A DNA stretch of 64,000 nucleotides from Tetradesmus obliquus (GCA_030272155.1 CP126191.1:8702501-8766500); one strand, 5' to 3'. Shown: positions 1-12,719, counted from the first letter of the stretch. Made by a program: numbers and translations. Notes: a model not told the origin generated them from the sequence alone.

Positions 1-76
1 CTTGTGCTTGCTGCCCGCACACTGCTGTACCACTGGCACACAGCCAGAGATGAGGCGCTGCTGTGCTGCAGCGCAC

Positions 77-464
77 CTGGAACACGCCGGTGCAGTTGAT
101 GAGGTAGATGCGCCTGTCCGCAAACAGCGAGATGAGCGCATTCTGTGTGTGGAACATGCTGCAGAGCAGCTGCAGGATGCTCTGCAGCTCCTCCTTAGGA
201 GCAGCATCCAGCAGCTGAGGGATCTGAGAGACCTGCAGCCTGGGGTAGCAGTTTGCAGGACAGCAGGGACCGGGTTGCGTAGGAGCACCGCTGATTACAT
301 GAGAGCAGCTGCAACCGAATGACCGTTACAAATGCAAGTGGCTGAAAGATCTTCAAGCACATCAGTTGCGAGGTTGATGCAACACGGCCGCTCACGTAAC
401 AAATCAGCCCCTTTTCTGTACAACAAGCGTAGATGGCCAAGGCAGCCTGCACAGCCGGTTCTCC
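77..464 (-). CDS. GAF-like domain protein, partial (two exons; continues past the left edge)
   Basis: Two minus-strand exons join in phase: 396-464 (69 nt, acceptor TTGCAG, donor GTGAGC) and 77-232 (156 nt, acceptor CTGCAG, donor GTGCGC). The joined peptide of 75 residues contains a stretch typical of the first half of a GAF fold: a Gln-Ile-Pro-rich helix, then Leu-Gln-Leu-Leu-Cys-Ser-Met-Phe, then a strand reading Asn-Ala-Leu-Ile-Ser-Leu-Phe-Ala-Asp-Arg-Arg-Ile-Tyr-Leu. GAF domains bind small ligands or tetrapyrroles, and in algae often sit beside cyclase or kinase modules, but no partner domain is visible because the gene leaves the window. A further 5' exon may lie at about 541-780: that frame is open and Ala-rich, but its possible donors give the wrong phase, so I left it out. 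Family assignment is by pattern only. Confidence 0.5.
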
Positions 465-2133
465 CTGCAAGCAGATTATGGCTTGCAAACGCACCCAGTT
501 GCATGCACAGCATGCTTTTGCAGCAGCTGTGGCCAACATAACGTTGCACTGCCGCACCTGTCAAGCTCACAGGGTGGCAGCGGAGGCCCGCTGACTGTCA
601 CATCCATGGGCAGATTGGGCTGTGGAGCACGCCCCAGCAACTGCATGTCTGCTGCTGCCGCATCGCCAGCAGGAGTTTCTGCAACTGTGCCATTTCCAGC
701 AGCAGCTGTAGGGGCTGCTGCTGCCAGGCCACATTTGGCGTCGTCCACCGCTTCATTCTGGCAAGCGGCGCATAACAAGGAACGGCATGTGAGTTCTCCT
801 GCAGCCGTGGCGTTGCAAGCCTGCTTGCTGTTCGCGCAGTCGGTGACAAGCCAGGGTGCGGACTCATATCAAGCAGCTGTGCTGCCGCTGGGGCTGGGCA
901 TCACTGTCGCTGCTGCCACCCCTGCTGCTGTTTGCAGTCCTTCATGACAGCAGTGGCCCAGCGCTGCTCCGTGATCGCACCTGCTCGGCTGGCTTGAAGC
1001 AGGAAGCACCTTGGCCCATGTCTCACTTATGAAGCAACGCCGGACGCGTCTATTGCATAAGCTGCTGCAAAAGGAAATGGGGGTCCATACTGTTCAAGTT
1101 GCTGCAGATGGAAGCGGCTACATGCAGGCTACATCATGTGCTTTCATCAAATAAAACGATAATGAAAACTCAATTTAGTTTGAAGGGCAGCAGTTCATGC
1201 ATGGCGAAAGCGTTGAGAGTTGGCATCAGAAGTTCATAGCGCACATCAAAGCGTGCAGAACACTTGAAACAACAAAAATGAAAATGTTACATCTCCAGGA
1301 ACGCAGCGCCACGATGCGAAGGGAGTCATAGCCTGGCATTGACACTCTACGAACCGAAACACAAGCCACGGCGAAGCTCTGCGGATCGCCATATGGTTGT
1401 TGTGTGCTACAAGACCACGATAAACGCTCAACAATACTGGTTAAGATCATGCATCGGCTGCCGTGATATGATCAACATCTCAGGACAGCACAGCACAGCG
1501 CAGCAGGTTCGCTGGGCCGTCCTGCTACAAAACGCACAGGCACAAGCGTGCACAAGTGCAGTGCTGCACCCGTATCGCTGTGCACTGGCCGCACACTGGC
1601 AATGCGCAATGCCCCCATGATTGCCAACGTGCTGCGCCAATATATATCTGCCTGCATCACACGCTGATCCCGCATCATGGTGGACACCATTGTCGCGGCG
1701 GACACTTCAACTTGATGGCACAATGTGCTGGTGTGCATTACAACAGAGCGTCATGGACTGCACTTTCACGCTGCTCTCCAGTCAACTGCACCTGGAACCG
1801 CATGCTCTTATACACGCTTGCTGCCATTTGAGCAGCCTTTGCACAGTGCCCTCTGCAACTCAGCAATAGCAGCTGATGCTCTTAAGCTCCATGAACAGAA
1901 CCTCGCAGCAAAAAACCCCACACCCCAAAACAGCTGCCGACCACCAAGCTAAAATCTGCTGGCACCTCCTGACAGCCTCGAACCCCCGGCTGCATGCAGC
2001 CATTGCAGTTCTGCAGGCGCAGGCGCCCAAGCGAAGAGACCAGCACGTGCTGTAGACGCAGCCGTCTCAGCTGCAGCCAGCACTGCAGCCAAACACAGCT
2101 GCAAGCAGCGCAGCTGGCACAGCTGCAGCCGGC
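465..2133. other. Region between the GAF gene and OST1: possible 5' exon, then OST1 3' flank
   Basis: No gene is supported here. About 540-780 is open on the minus strand and may hold an upstream exon of the GAF gene. About 1290-2133 is probably the 3' untranslated region of OST1, because a minus-strand TGTAA lies at 1287-1291 and nothing coding is seen between it and the OST1 stop. Short open frames here have no family features. Confidence 0.4.
1287..1291 (-). terminator. Candidate TGTAA poly(A) signal for OST1
   Basis: Read on the minus strand this is TGTAA, the usual poly(A) signal of chlorophyte nuclear genes. It is downstream of the OST1 stop codon and would give a 3' UTR of about 850 bases. 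Assignment to OST1 is inferred from position. Confidence 0.35.
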
Positions 2134-2647
2134 TCAGCCCTGCGCCAGCTTTGCGCCCTCATCCACCCACTCCCGTATGGCCTCCTCCAGCTGCCGCGTG
2201 GCGCCTGCCAGCTTGGCGCTGGCCTCGTGCGCAGCCACGTCCTTCTTGATGAGGTCAGACTTGTCCGACAGCTGCGTCAGCAGCAGCAGCACCAGCAGCA
2301 GGGATAGGTTCTTTGAGACTTTGATCGTTTGATCACGAGAAGCAGGACATCAGGCGGACATCTGTAACAGGCACGGCTTCTGTGCCAAAGCCATGTAAAG
2401 ACAAGCAACCAGGGCGCGCTGTCTGCTACCAAGAATCAGAGTGACTGTAAGAGTATGCACGGCAGCACAGCAGACTGGACTTGACAACAGCAGGAGTAGG
2501 CGCCAGCGCCTGCACCCACCAGCTTGGCTGCGCGCCCCAGCAGCACTTTGCTTTTGTCGCCATGGTTGCGTGCAGCAGCGGCCAGCTTTGGTGACAGGGC
2601 CTCCACCTGGGACAGCAGCGCCTTGGACTGCAGCGGCAGCAGTAACG

Positions 2648-2691
<44 letters not shown>

Positions 2692-4385
2692 TTGTTCAAC
2701 GCAACCCAAGACACAAGTACACTTCGCAGTGCAGCCTCCCTAGCGCTAGCGTTGCCGATCAGTTTTGGGAACGCAAACAGGCCAGCTCTGATGACGCCAC
2801 AGCCAGTGCCAGCCTGCGCCCTGGGCATTTGCCCGCCCACCACACCAGCTGCCCACCTCGCTCACCACCACACACCCCTGGCAAGGGCCCTGTAGCAGCC
2901 TGGCCCCATCTTGAGCAACCACCCATGTTGGCCCCGCATCCATCCGCCCCCTGCTTCCTTCATTGCTGCTGCAACACGCTCCGCAGCTAATCGCCAAGAG
3001 GCCAAAACACAACAACCCAACACCCAACACGCAGCGCTGGCAGCATATCCCCACCTGCTCGTCCAGGGGCCGCAGCTCAGCCTCCAGTGCCTGCCTGCTG
3101 GCCGTCACAACACGCGCTGAAACACAACCTACAGCCTTGCATGCACTAGGGAGGGAAATGGCACCTCCATAATTCTGTCTCGTCAGTTACTGAGGCATCC
3201 TACACAGTGGACGCTGAACACTGGCAGCTACTGCCACGTCTAAATTGATGATCGCCACTACGTTCTACCGCTGAAGCCACGACATCAATCAGGTGAAAGG
3301 TTTCCATTTACTTAATTATTTTCAACGTATGCACGCGGGGTACTTCACCCAAGCGTGTAGTAATCGTTTCGTCCGCGTAGGATACAGTCTTTCGGCCCCG
3401 GCGCCAGTTTCAGTCCTGCTTACATGTTGTAAAATGCAAACTCACCCTTTACAACGCGCCGAAACACACTGTGCTGCATTCATCACACAGCAGCATGCCC
3501 CACCTGCTCATCCAGGGGCCGCAGCTCAGCCTCCAGTGCCTGCCTGCTGGCCGTCACAACAAGAGCTGAAACACAACGCGCCACTGTCCTGCGTTCATCA
3601 CACAGCAGCATGCCCCACCTGCTCATCCAGGGGCCGCAGCTCAGCCTCCAGTGCCTGCCTGCTGGCCGTCACAACAAGAGCTGAAACACAACGCGCCACT
3701 GTCCTGCATTCATTACACAGCAGCATGCCCCACCTGCTCATCCAGGGGCCGCAGCTCAGCCTCCAGTGCCTGCCTGCTGGCTGGCGCCGCGTCTGCCGAG
3801 GGCCTGTTGCTGATGCTGTGCGCCAGTCTCACCAGCCGATCAAGCACGTCAGCCTCCCCTGCAGCAGCAGCAGCAGCAGCATAACACGGCAGTGCACAGT
3901 TGTAGTGGCGGGCCATACGGCTGAAGCACCAGAGGCATCACAACTGCTGTGCAGCTTCAACTAGCAAACATGGAGCGCTGGCCATAGCACGGCCTCCAGA
4001 CCCACAACAAACAGCCACCGTAGCAGCAGCAGCAGCAGCGGCGTCACTCACTGTCCCAGTACTCTGTCAGGCTCTGGATGAGCCCCAGGGCCTTGTCATG
4101 TGCCTGGCCCTCCTGCCACTTCTCATCGCGCGTGATGGTGAAGTCCAGCCGGTTGTACAGCGCTACAGCCGCAAAGAACGCCGCAAACACTGCAGCGCAA
4201 GAACAGCAGCAGCAGCAGCAGCAGCAGCAGGGTGCCTCTTAGTGGGAGGGAGGGGGAGGCTGGCACTGATGTAACTGAGAAGGGCAAAGGCATCAACAGC
4301 GCTTGCAGCAGCAGTACATGGTGGTGCGTCTCGTGGTAGCACGCATGTGCAGGAGACACACAGGGCTCCGTACACAGCCAACCAT

Positions 4386-4421
<36 letters not shown>

Positions 4422-7400
4422 CACCTGAGATGAGCAGCAGCGGCTCGCGCATCATGCCGGTGAAGGTGAAGCTGTAGTCAACAGCAAAGGGCTTGTTCTG
4501 CTCTGGCACCACATTGGACTTGCTCAGCACCAGCACGGGGCGGCCCGCTGTGTCCAGGTAGGTGAACTTCTTGTCCCATGACTGCTGGATGTCGGCGAAT
4601 GGCAGCTGCAGGGGGGACGGCAGCAGGCGCAGCGAGTGCAGCAGCAGTAGGACGGAGTGCAGCACGCTCAAGGAAGCAGTAGATCAGGGCGTGCGCGGCT
4701 GCCTCCCGAAGTGCTGTCAGAGACCATACAACACCCCTGCTGCTGCTGGAACGCCGCAACATCCGCAACACAACGCCAACAACTGCAATTGCAACGCACG
4801 GCACGCTAGCTCACCGTGGCCTTGATGTGCTTGGCTCCCTCAGGCAGCACCACCAGGCACACGCCAGCACAACACTGGCTCGGCCTGCTGGACATCAAAC
4901 CGCACACTGCAAATTCTGCAACACACAGCACGCCGGCTCACCGTGGCCTTGATGTGCTTGGCTCCCTCGGGCAGCACCACGCGCGTGGTGAGCTGCTCCA
5001 CCCACACATCGTCAAAGCTCGTTGACAGGTCCATCAGCAGCCTCAGCTTGCCCTTGGGGCGGCGGTACAGGAAGCCCTCCAACGGCACGCTGTAGCCTGC
5101 GCGTTCGGCAGATGTTTGACCAGTTTGACCGGCAGTTGACCGGGGGATGTTTGACCAGATGTTGACCACGGCGTTAGACCGGATCCCCGAGAAATGACAG
5201 GTATGGATATAATCGTCTGCAGCAGTCTGCGTTGATGCATGTAAGGCAAGAGAAGGGCACGCGGGGCTGAAGCAGCAATGCACAGCAGGGAAACAGCGCT
5301 GCGCGTGCTGCAGCAGCTCACCGAGCGTGAAGTCTGTCTTCCAGCCGCCCATGAGCGGGTAGCGCAGCCGCACCTCAATCAGGGTCTGCAGTGCAGCAAC
5401 AGCAACAGCAGCAGCATTGTGGCACCGCAACGCAGTGCTGGAGAGGCAACGATAACCTGCCTTGTTGCTGTTGCACCTGGTGGCACATGCCAGCTGCTGG
5501 AGCCACGCTCACCACAGAGCTGCAGCAATTTTGCACAACAGATACAGCTTTGCTCACACCCAAGTGCACCTGGGACCCAAGTGCACCCAACTGCTCTGCC
5601 TGCACCCACGCCTGTCAACTCCACTGCTGCTGCTGCCCTCTGCATGACACACTGCTGCCTTGCCATGCATGCACCAGGCCCACCCTCGTTAATAAGCGAG
5701 GATCTCTGCTGACGCTTGAAGGCACTGCCTTGCACCTGCTGACAGGGCGCATGTTACTTAACGTGTCGCTTGCCGTCTCACCTCCCTGCTGGTGTGTGTG
5801 GTGTCGCTGCTGGAGATGTTGCCGATGATATCCTTGTAGTACAGAGAGTGCGCAGCAGCAGGCAGGTGCGCCTTCACATCCTGCAGCAGCAGCAGCAGCA
5901 GCAGGTACATGGCAGCGAGGTCAAGGCACGCAAGTGCTTGCAGAACAACGGCAAGAGATTAGAAGGCACCATGCAGCTGGCTGCCGCATGCAGCATGCCA
6001 ATGATGTCCTTGTAATACAGCGGCTGCGCAGCAGCAGGCAGGTGCGCAGCCTGCGCACGCTAACAAGCATGCATTTCCTGCGGCAGACTAACAATCTGCT
6101 ACGCTCCAACAGCCTGCAAGACTGTAAATTGAAATCTGAAATGCACGCCGCGCCGCAACCTGCCACTGCATTCCTACACGCTGTGTAGGACTGCACAGCG
6201 TGCGAGCGGCGGCTCACTTAATGCCAGCACCCAGAGTGCAGCAGCAGCTTCTACCGACGTGAAGTCTACACCAGGTAACTGGCACTCACTGGAAAGGAGT
6301 TGGTCTTTCCATCTGGGGAGTGTGCATATGTCAGGCGGGAGAACTTGCCAGTGTGCTGGGAGCCAGCGTTTTGCTGCAGGCAGCACGTACAACATGCAGC
6401 AAGCACGCACATAGCAGCAGCCTCAGCTGTTTGAATTGCACTCCAGCATAGCGTGCAGTGGTGCAGCACTTGCACCCGGCAACTATCGCAGCTGTGATGA
6501 GGCATCAGATACTGAAACACAGATGTAAACATGTCGGTAATGCCTCTGATACTCAGGCAGCTCTGCCATCTACAACGTGCCACCAGTCTAGCCAGGCACC
6601 ATGTGTGTAGCTTATATGGACTGGTGCAGGTGTGAGCGACTAGTGAGTGTAGATCTGTGCTGGATCGGTGTCAGCGTGTGTAATTCCAGACGATGCCACT
6701 CACAATTTCGTACGTCTCCTCCACATAAATGTTGCCCCAGTGGGACACCTCAATCTCACGCACAAGCGAGTTGACCTGCAGCAGCAGCAGCAGCAGCAGC
6801 AGCAGGGTGCGTGCGGCTCAGTGTGCTGCCTCAACAGCTCACGCACAAGCGCCATCACCTGCTGCCACTGTTCTGCTTGTGTGTTGTCACACCTGCCAGT
6901 GCCCCCATCCCTATTCCCTACAAGCCACCGCACCCACAGCTGCCGGCAGCTTCGCACATGCTTCACTCCGACCCTTGCCAGCATAGGACTGTGCTAGTGA
7001 ACGCGCAGCAGCGCCGCAAGCGCAGCAGCAGCTCACCCGCTTGAAAGGCTTGTCATGGTGGAAGTGCACCTTGAGCTGCTGCACAGCCCAGGGCCCCTGC
7101 TTGCCCAGCGCTGCATAGCTGACCTTGCTGCCTGACTTGCTGCCACCATCCTGCGGGCTGAATGACCTCACATCAGAGGTTGGCAGCAGCACCTGCAGGC
7201 AGCACACGCAGCAGCAGCAGCGTTACATGAGCATGTTGGGAGTGGATTTGTTCAATGTTTTGTGTGTGAGGCGTGCAGCTGGCAGGCATGCTCTGCTGGG
7301 CTGGTGTGTGAAGGCAGCGGAAGGGAGCGCTGCTGTTTTGTGCTGCTACTTGAGCCGCAACTGAAGCATTAGCAAGCCACCCTGGGCAGCTGCAGCAGCA

Positions 7401-8266
7401 TCATCCCTTCCATAACTCTCGCAGCAGGCGGGTGTCATGGCTGCTGTTTTCCCGACAATACTCACTGGCTCCGCTGCTGCAGCATCTACAGCTGCTGCAA
7501 CTGCAGCTGCTGGCTGTGTTTGCTGCATGCACCCCTCTTGCACTCGTGCCTCAAGCTGCTGTAAACAGCAAGCTACTCACAGTGGAGCTCTGCTCTGTCA
7601 CTTCGTATGGCGACAGCAGGTACAGGTTGTCATAGTACTCAACGTACTGCTTCTCGCCCTGCGCAATCTTTGCAGGGTTGGGCTTGAACACGCCTGTCAC
7701 TGTTGCAACCACGTCAAGGTCGACAGTGGCGCCCTTCTTGACTGCCGATTTGAAAGTCGCCTGGTAGCAACTGACACCTGCAGGTGCACCCTGCGGCGCT
7801 TGCTGCAGCGGTGCCACCTCCTGCTTCTCCTTCTTGATCAGCACCTGCAAGACCCGATAATGGAGTTGTTCATTTCAGCGGAATGAGCTAGCTGCCACTG
7901 CAATTTGATGGCTGCCCAAGGCACAACAGCTGCTGCTGTTTGGTGCTGGTGTTGGTTTGCTGCTCGCCCACCTTCAGCACGGCGATTCGCGACGCTATGC
8001 TCTCAGGATAGCACACCACAAAATTGGAGAGATCCGAACCGCCCGTATTCTTGGCCTTGAGCGTGTCAATGGCCTTTGCCCAAGTGTTCTTGAGGTTGAT
8101 CTGCAACAAACGCCCTGCAGTGAGCAGCCTGCCCCGATCGCGCCAGTTAAGCCACTCGGTGCAATAAACATACCCTTCTGCTTGCATTTTCAACAACGAA
8201 GTCCGCTGCTGCTGCACTGGCCACCAGGCAGGCAGCCAGTACAAGCACCGTGCATAACCGGCTCAT
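2134..8266 (-). CDS. OST1: Ribophorin I, oligosaccharyltransferase subunit OST1
   Basis: This is a subunit of the ER complex that transfers the lipid-linked oligosaccharide to Asn of nascent proteins. I resolve 14 exons with matching phases: 8174-8266, 7972-8100, 7581-7844, 7037-7192, 6704-6775, 6290-6373, 5782-5880, 5322-5385, 4942-5096, 4425-4605, 4052-4189, 3734-3858, 2520-2627, 2134-2271. They total 1806 nt or 601 aa, close to the roughly 600 residues usual for the family. The start ATG at 8266 opens a clear signal peptide (Met-Ser-Arg-Leu-Cys-Thr then a Leu/Ala/Val core). Family hallmarks include the Leu-Ser-Pro-Tyr segment in exon 3, His-Trp-Gly-Asn-Ile in exon 5, His-Thr-Gly-Lys-Phe-Ser-Arg in exon 6, and Tyr-Pro-Leu-Met-Gly-Gly-Trp-Lys in exon 8. 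One C-terminal membrane helix spans exons 10-11 (Glu-Pro-Leu-Leu-Leu-Ile-Ser then Phe-Ala-Ala), followed by a charged helical tail. Introns hold copied exon ends (separate entries). Confidence 0.95.
3049..3780 (-). repeat. Tandem copies of the 3' end and donor site of OST1 exon 12
   Basis: The last 40 or so nt of OST1 exon 12 plus its GTGGGG donor recur downstream in the same intron. Units begin near 3491, 3606 and 3721 with an exact period of 115 bp; the unit at 3721 is the real exon end. A further, more diverged copy lies at 3049-3128. All four keep the exon 3' sequence coding Ala-Glu-Leu-Arg-Pro-Leu-Asp-Glu-Gln and the GTGGGG donor. Confidence 0.9.
4813..4981 (-). repeat. Copied 3' end and donor of OST1 exon 9
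   Basis: Bases 4942-4981 (end of exon 9, coding Leu-Pro-Glu-Gly-Ala-Lys-His-Ile-Lys-Ala-Thr, with its GTGAGC donor) are repeated almost exactly about 125 bp downstream in the intron, near 4813-4853. The copy keeps the GTGAGC donor. Confidence 0.85.
5821..6050 (-). repeat. Copied internal part of OST1 exon 7 in the preceding intron
   Basis: The exon 7 segment coding Ala-His-Leu-Pro-Ala-Ala-Ala-x-x-Leu-Tyr-Tyr-Lys-Asp-Ile-Ile-Gly (about 5821-5873) has a near-identical second copy at about 5998-6050, upstream of exon 7 in transcription order. The copy stays in frame over about 17 codons but has no good donor, so I take the downstream version as the real exon. Confidence 0.8.
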
Positions 8267-8780
8267 CTTGTCACGTCTACAACGGATATACTACATTCAA
8301 AGAGCGTCGCTGCTGTTCAAGTAGCGGCAGTGGTCGGACGCAGGGGCCCCAACCACCTTGCAGCAGTTGTACCCCACACTGGGTGACAACTCTCGCCTCA
8401 GCGCTTTGACATACCAGAAACTTGCCCGATATGATAGACGGTATCACGACAACAGTGTTGTCACAACACTAACTGTGCTGATGCCACATCACCAAGCACT
8501 GTTGCTCTCCCTCCTTCTCATATGAGTGTCGTAGTTCAGGGTCACTACAGCTTGTACACAAACACGGAACTCATTACTCCGAGCTGAAGCTAATTACCTT
8601 CTCTGCAAGCGCGCTGGTTGCAGCTTGGTGGCTAGCTGCTGCTGCTGCTACTGCTGCTGCTACAGCAGCTGTGGCTGCTGCCAACTGAAACTGCACTTCT
8701 TTGACACCAACTTTTCACCGGAAGTCTATTTGAGGCACCTAGCTTACCGCTGTGCTTGTGCAGCTAGTGCTACAGGCAGC
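8267..8780. promoter_or_regulatory. Divergent intergenic region between OST1 and the methyltransferase gene
   Basis: OST1 (minus) and the methyltransferase gene (plus) start 514 bp apart and head away from each other, so this interval should contain both promoters and 5' UTRs. I see no convincing TATA box or conserved operator. A CTG-rich tract lies at about 8637-8660. Confidence 0.4.
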
Positions 8781-10657
8781 ATGGTCAGCAGTACCAAATG
8801 GCACGACATGGATGGCTCACCCATAGTGGTCACAGAAAATGTAGTGGAGTACAGGAAAGCCATCACAGAGCTGGTTACTGCAGGTACGAAAGTGTGCATG
8901 AACATGTTTACAGCAGCATGGTAGACCTGCTACTGCAGGTCAACAGCATCAGGTGCTTCCAAATTCAAGATTTAAACGCATGCAGCACTCGCAACAGAAA
9001 CGCACACACGCACTGCTGGCCTGACATGCGTGACCTGATGTTGCACGTGTTGTGTGCATGCTGAGCCTGCAGATCTGGTTTCCTGCAACTGCAGAGGATG
9101 TGGTGCTTGAGGTACGTCAGCCAGCATGGCATGCAGCCATGCCAGCCATGCCAGCCTGGGACACCTGAGGTGTCGCAGCTGCCAGGACGATCGTCAGCGC
9201 TTTGCTGCTCCTGCAACCGCGCACGTAAAGTTCTGCAGTCCGTTGGCCAGCAAAGGATGTCAAATAGGCAACAGCCAGCATGCTGATGCTTCCGGCACGC
9301 CCATCCTGGGCTGTGTCTCCTGACGCTGTCATGGCCAGCCATCGCCAACGCCTGCATGCTGCCGTGGCTGCCGCTGCAGGTCGGGTGCGCTGAGGGCGTC
9401 ACCACAGCCCTCATAGCAGATGCAGCAAAGCAGGTGGGGTGAGCTTTGCATGCCAGCTGCTGCAGTACATCCAGTCAGGGCTTGCGCTTGCAAGGGCCCT
9501 GCTGTGTCAACGTCTACTGCCTGTACTGACCAACATGTTGCATTCAGCTCTTGCACAATGTAAGTTCTTGCCTGGTACTGTACTGCATATCACTGGCAAC
9601 AAACCTGCCGCACGGTGCCGAACAAGGGAAAGCAGCAGATGGGGTTGCAGTGAGATGCACCACTGCACGCAGTTCACAGCTGGCAGGCTTGCGCTTTGAT
9701 GCATGTGCGGCGACACAACATGGACACCTGGATAATTGGCATGGGCAGCTTGCAGCCGTCGCACGCACCAGGTGCAGCCACAAGCTGTACGCACAGGTCT
9801 CAACTCAGACGCACTTGCTACTGCTGCTGCGGTTGCTGCTGCAGGTTGTTGGCATCGACAAGAGCCCCAGCCAGGCAGCCAAGGCAGCAGCCCGCCACCA
9901 GGGCATTGCAAACCTCAGCTTTGCCCAAGTTGATGGCTACGACCTGGCGGCAGTGCGGCGGCTGGCTGATGCAGCAGGCATTCGGCAGTTCAGCGTGATC
10001 TTCATAGATGTGTCTGGCAGGTGAGGCGTTGGGAGGCTTGACACAGCCACTACTCCATCCCTTTGATCCTAGGAGGATACATTGTTTCGACGCCCGCTTC
10101 GGTCGATTGCTCACATGTACGATGCAAGCTCTCTGTCAACAGCTGCACAGCCCATGAAGTTTGCAGGAGTGCCTTTCAGGCGGCTTGTCCTGCACATCCT
10201 GGGCCTGGTTGGAACTGACAGCGCTGCTGCATAATTGTGCACAAACTGCAGCGTGGCAGGGCAGCCGAGGCACTTCCTGGTCCGCCAGATCCACTGCAGC
10301 TTGCACTTGGTTGCGTGCTTCGATGCAGCATAGTTGATTAGATCCTCTGATGCCGAGGCTGACCATGGCGTGCTGCTGTGCCTGCTGCTGCGCTGCAGCC
10401 GCAAGGTTGGCGATGTGGAGACGCTGCTGGTGAAGTATGAGCAGGTGTTCAACCCGCGGCTGTTTGTCGTGAAGGCGTACCAGCTCAAGCGGCTGATCAT
10501 GCGCTGCCAGCTGTGCACTGTGGCAGGGCATGCTGGTGGGGACGAAGAGCAGCAGCAGCTGATGGGAACAGACGTTGAAGTGGCAAAGGCAGCAGCAGCA
10601 GCAGGATGTAAATCAGGATGGCGCGGACCTGGCAGGGCAGCAGCGAGAGCAGAGTGA
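8781..10657 (+). CDS. Class I SAM-dependent methyltransferase, substrate unknown
   Basis: Five exons join in phase: 8781-8883, 9095-9111, 9380-9433, 9845-10020, 10399-10657 (609 nt, 202 aa). The second exon is only 17 nt. Motif I of the Rossmann-like SAM-binding fold crosses three exons: Glu-Asp-Val-Val-Leu-Glu, then Val-Gly-Cys-Ala-Glu-Gly-Val-Thr-Thr. The acidic residue of strand 2 is in Val-Val-Gly-Ile-Asp-Lys-Ser, and the motif IV strand is Phe-Ser-Val-Ile-Phe-Ile-Asp-Val-Ser-Gly. Near the end, Leu-Phe-Val-Val-Lys-Ala-Tyr-Gln-Leu-Lys-Arg-Leu resembles the closing strand of a plant methyltransferase group of unknown substrate. The ATG at 8781 is the first in its open stretch, though the frame stays open upstream without ATG. 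The C-terminal 45 residues are low-complexity. No target-recognition domain is visible. Confidence 0.8.
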
Positions 10658-11829
10658 CACAGCAGCAGCCAGCGGATGTCAGCTGTAGTGCGGCATCTGA
10701 GCCGGAACCGGCAGGGCAGTAGCATACCCGTTATGCTGTGACAGCAGTTAGTGGCACCGGGATGCAGTTTGATACGTGTTTATTTTTTTTGCTCTTTCCG
10801 CTGTTGACGTTGCCGCTGAGGTACTCCCTTTCTTCTCTTTCTTGTCTGCTTCGGTGGGGTGTTGCTGAAGGCACGGCAGCGGCTGGTGGTCCAATTTGTG
10901 AAAATCGACTGCCACATCACAGGCTCCTGGTGATCAAGACTGCGCAGGTTGTCATGGGCAAGGTATGCGCATTGCACACGAAAGTTCTCAAAAGTCCATG
11001 TCACTTGAGTCATGTGGTGTCCAGCGGTGCAGTAGCATGTATCACTGTACTTTGAACTGGTGTCACTGTATACCGGCACGTTTCCCAGCGTATCTGCTTT
11101 GCTTTGAGGTAGGCTGCGTGCGGGGCAGAAAACGGACTGCATGCGTGGAAGTGGAGGGCGACAACATGCAGCTAATCACGGGGCCGTAAACTTCGAATGG
11201 GTGCGAATTATACATCACTTATATTTCTGGTGATAGGCTGCCCTCAGAAATGCGGTTCAATCCTAAGTTCGGCGAATCTGGGCGTCGAGGTTCTGGCACG
11301 GGCACTATCGGTACACTCAGTGCTTGTTCCCAGCTCGGCACTTCAACTCAGAGAGCCACAGGCAGCTGAAAGTCATTTACCTTTCCTTATCCTTTGCTAT
11401 CATCGTATGTCGCATTAGCTGTGACGCACCGCAGTGTTTCCCGGACACAACCTGGTGAGCTTGAGCTCCTCCGATCACCGTATTAATGTCTTAAAGAATT
11501 GTTGCTTTATGAAAAAGCTTACCGATTGAAGCAATCCTGCAGCTGTGCCAACCGTGCTCAACTATGGAGCCCTGTGCCTTTTGGTGTGAGCTCACTCGAT
11601 AAGACAGGCTCACACCCTCGCTTGTTTGTTCACAGGCAATTCAATACTTCGTGCTGTGGAACCAGCATACGTTGTGCCCGGCAGTGAATCATGTCGGTGA
11701 CTCATGTCAGTGACTCATCAGAGTGGTGACCCAGGAGTTCAAATACACTTGGTGGCTGGAGCTAGCGGCTTTCACGCCTGATCGAGCAGAGCGGACAACA
11801 GGTTGAAGCCGTCATCAGCAGTGCTGGCC
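10658..11829. other. Intergenic: 3' flank of the methyltransferase gene and 5' flank of the next gene
   Basis: No coding exon is supported. The first part is presumably the 3' UTR of the methyltransferase gene, although I found no TGTAA in this interval. A T-rich run lies at about 10779-10840. The last few hundred bases should hold the promoter of the gene starting at 11830. Confidence 0.35.
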
Positions 11830-12680
11830 ATGGCAGCAGCATCGAACGCCTCTGCAGCAGCTGCGTCACCGGTTACACCTCCAAGCAGGCCTGGCACAGG
11901 TATGCCAATGCCCCCAAGTTACACCTGCCACCACTGCCAGCGGCTGCTTGAAGCAACCTGTTGCCAGCGTTGCAGCTACTCTTATCACAGCTCTAATACA
12001 TCTTCCTGCAGGCAGCATTGCCATTGCACCTTTTGAAACATGTAACAGCACCCTACACGGCGTCAAGTGGTCACCACCACAGCAGTGAATCACCGCTGCA
12101 GTCAGCACCAAACGTTGTTGCCGGCAAGGCTTGGGAGTAACTGCGGTTGTGCATTGGGCGCGAAACGTTGCTGTTCCTGCTTCCTGCAGCGCAATTGCCT
12201 GACAGCGTCAACTTTCGTGTGTGCTCCCTGCAGGCTTTTTCCTGCCCCGCAACGGTGTAGCTCAGGCGCTGCAGGCAGATGATGTTAGTAACGACCTAGC
12301 AGGTCTTAACCTTGGTAACACAGCAGCAGCCAGACCTGGCAGCTGTACACCAGCAGCACCTGCAGATGCTGCGCCCTACAGTAACAGCAGCAGCGGCGGC
12401 GGCGGCACCGGCAGCAGAATGTGCAGTGGCCGGCTGTACAGTCCGCAGCTGCCAGGCCACAGCTGGTACAGGGCTGCTGGTAGGTGGAGCCTGGAAGCTG
12501 CACAAGCCTCGGGTGCTGCTGCTGCTGCTGCTGACCGGCTCGGCATGTATAGCAGTAACAGCAGCTTCAGCAGACACGTTGGTGTGGACATTGGGCCCTC
12601 CATGTCACTGGATATGAACAGCCGCTCCTTCAGCAGTCCAATGCTGCGGGAGGGCAGCACAGCTGACCTCCAGCTGCTGT

Positions 12681-12719
<39 letters not shown>

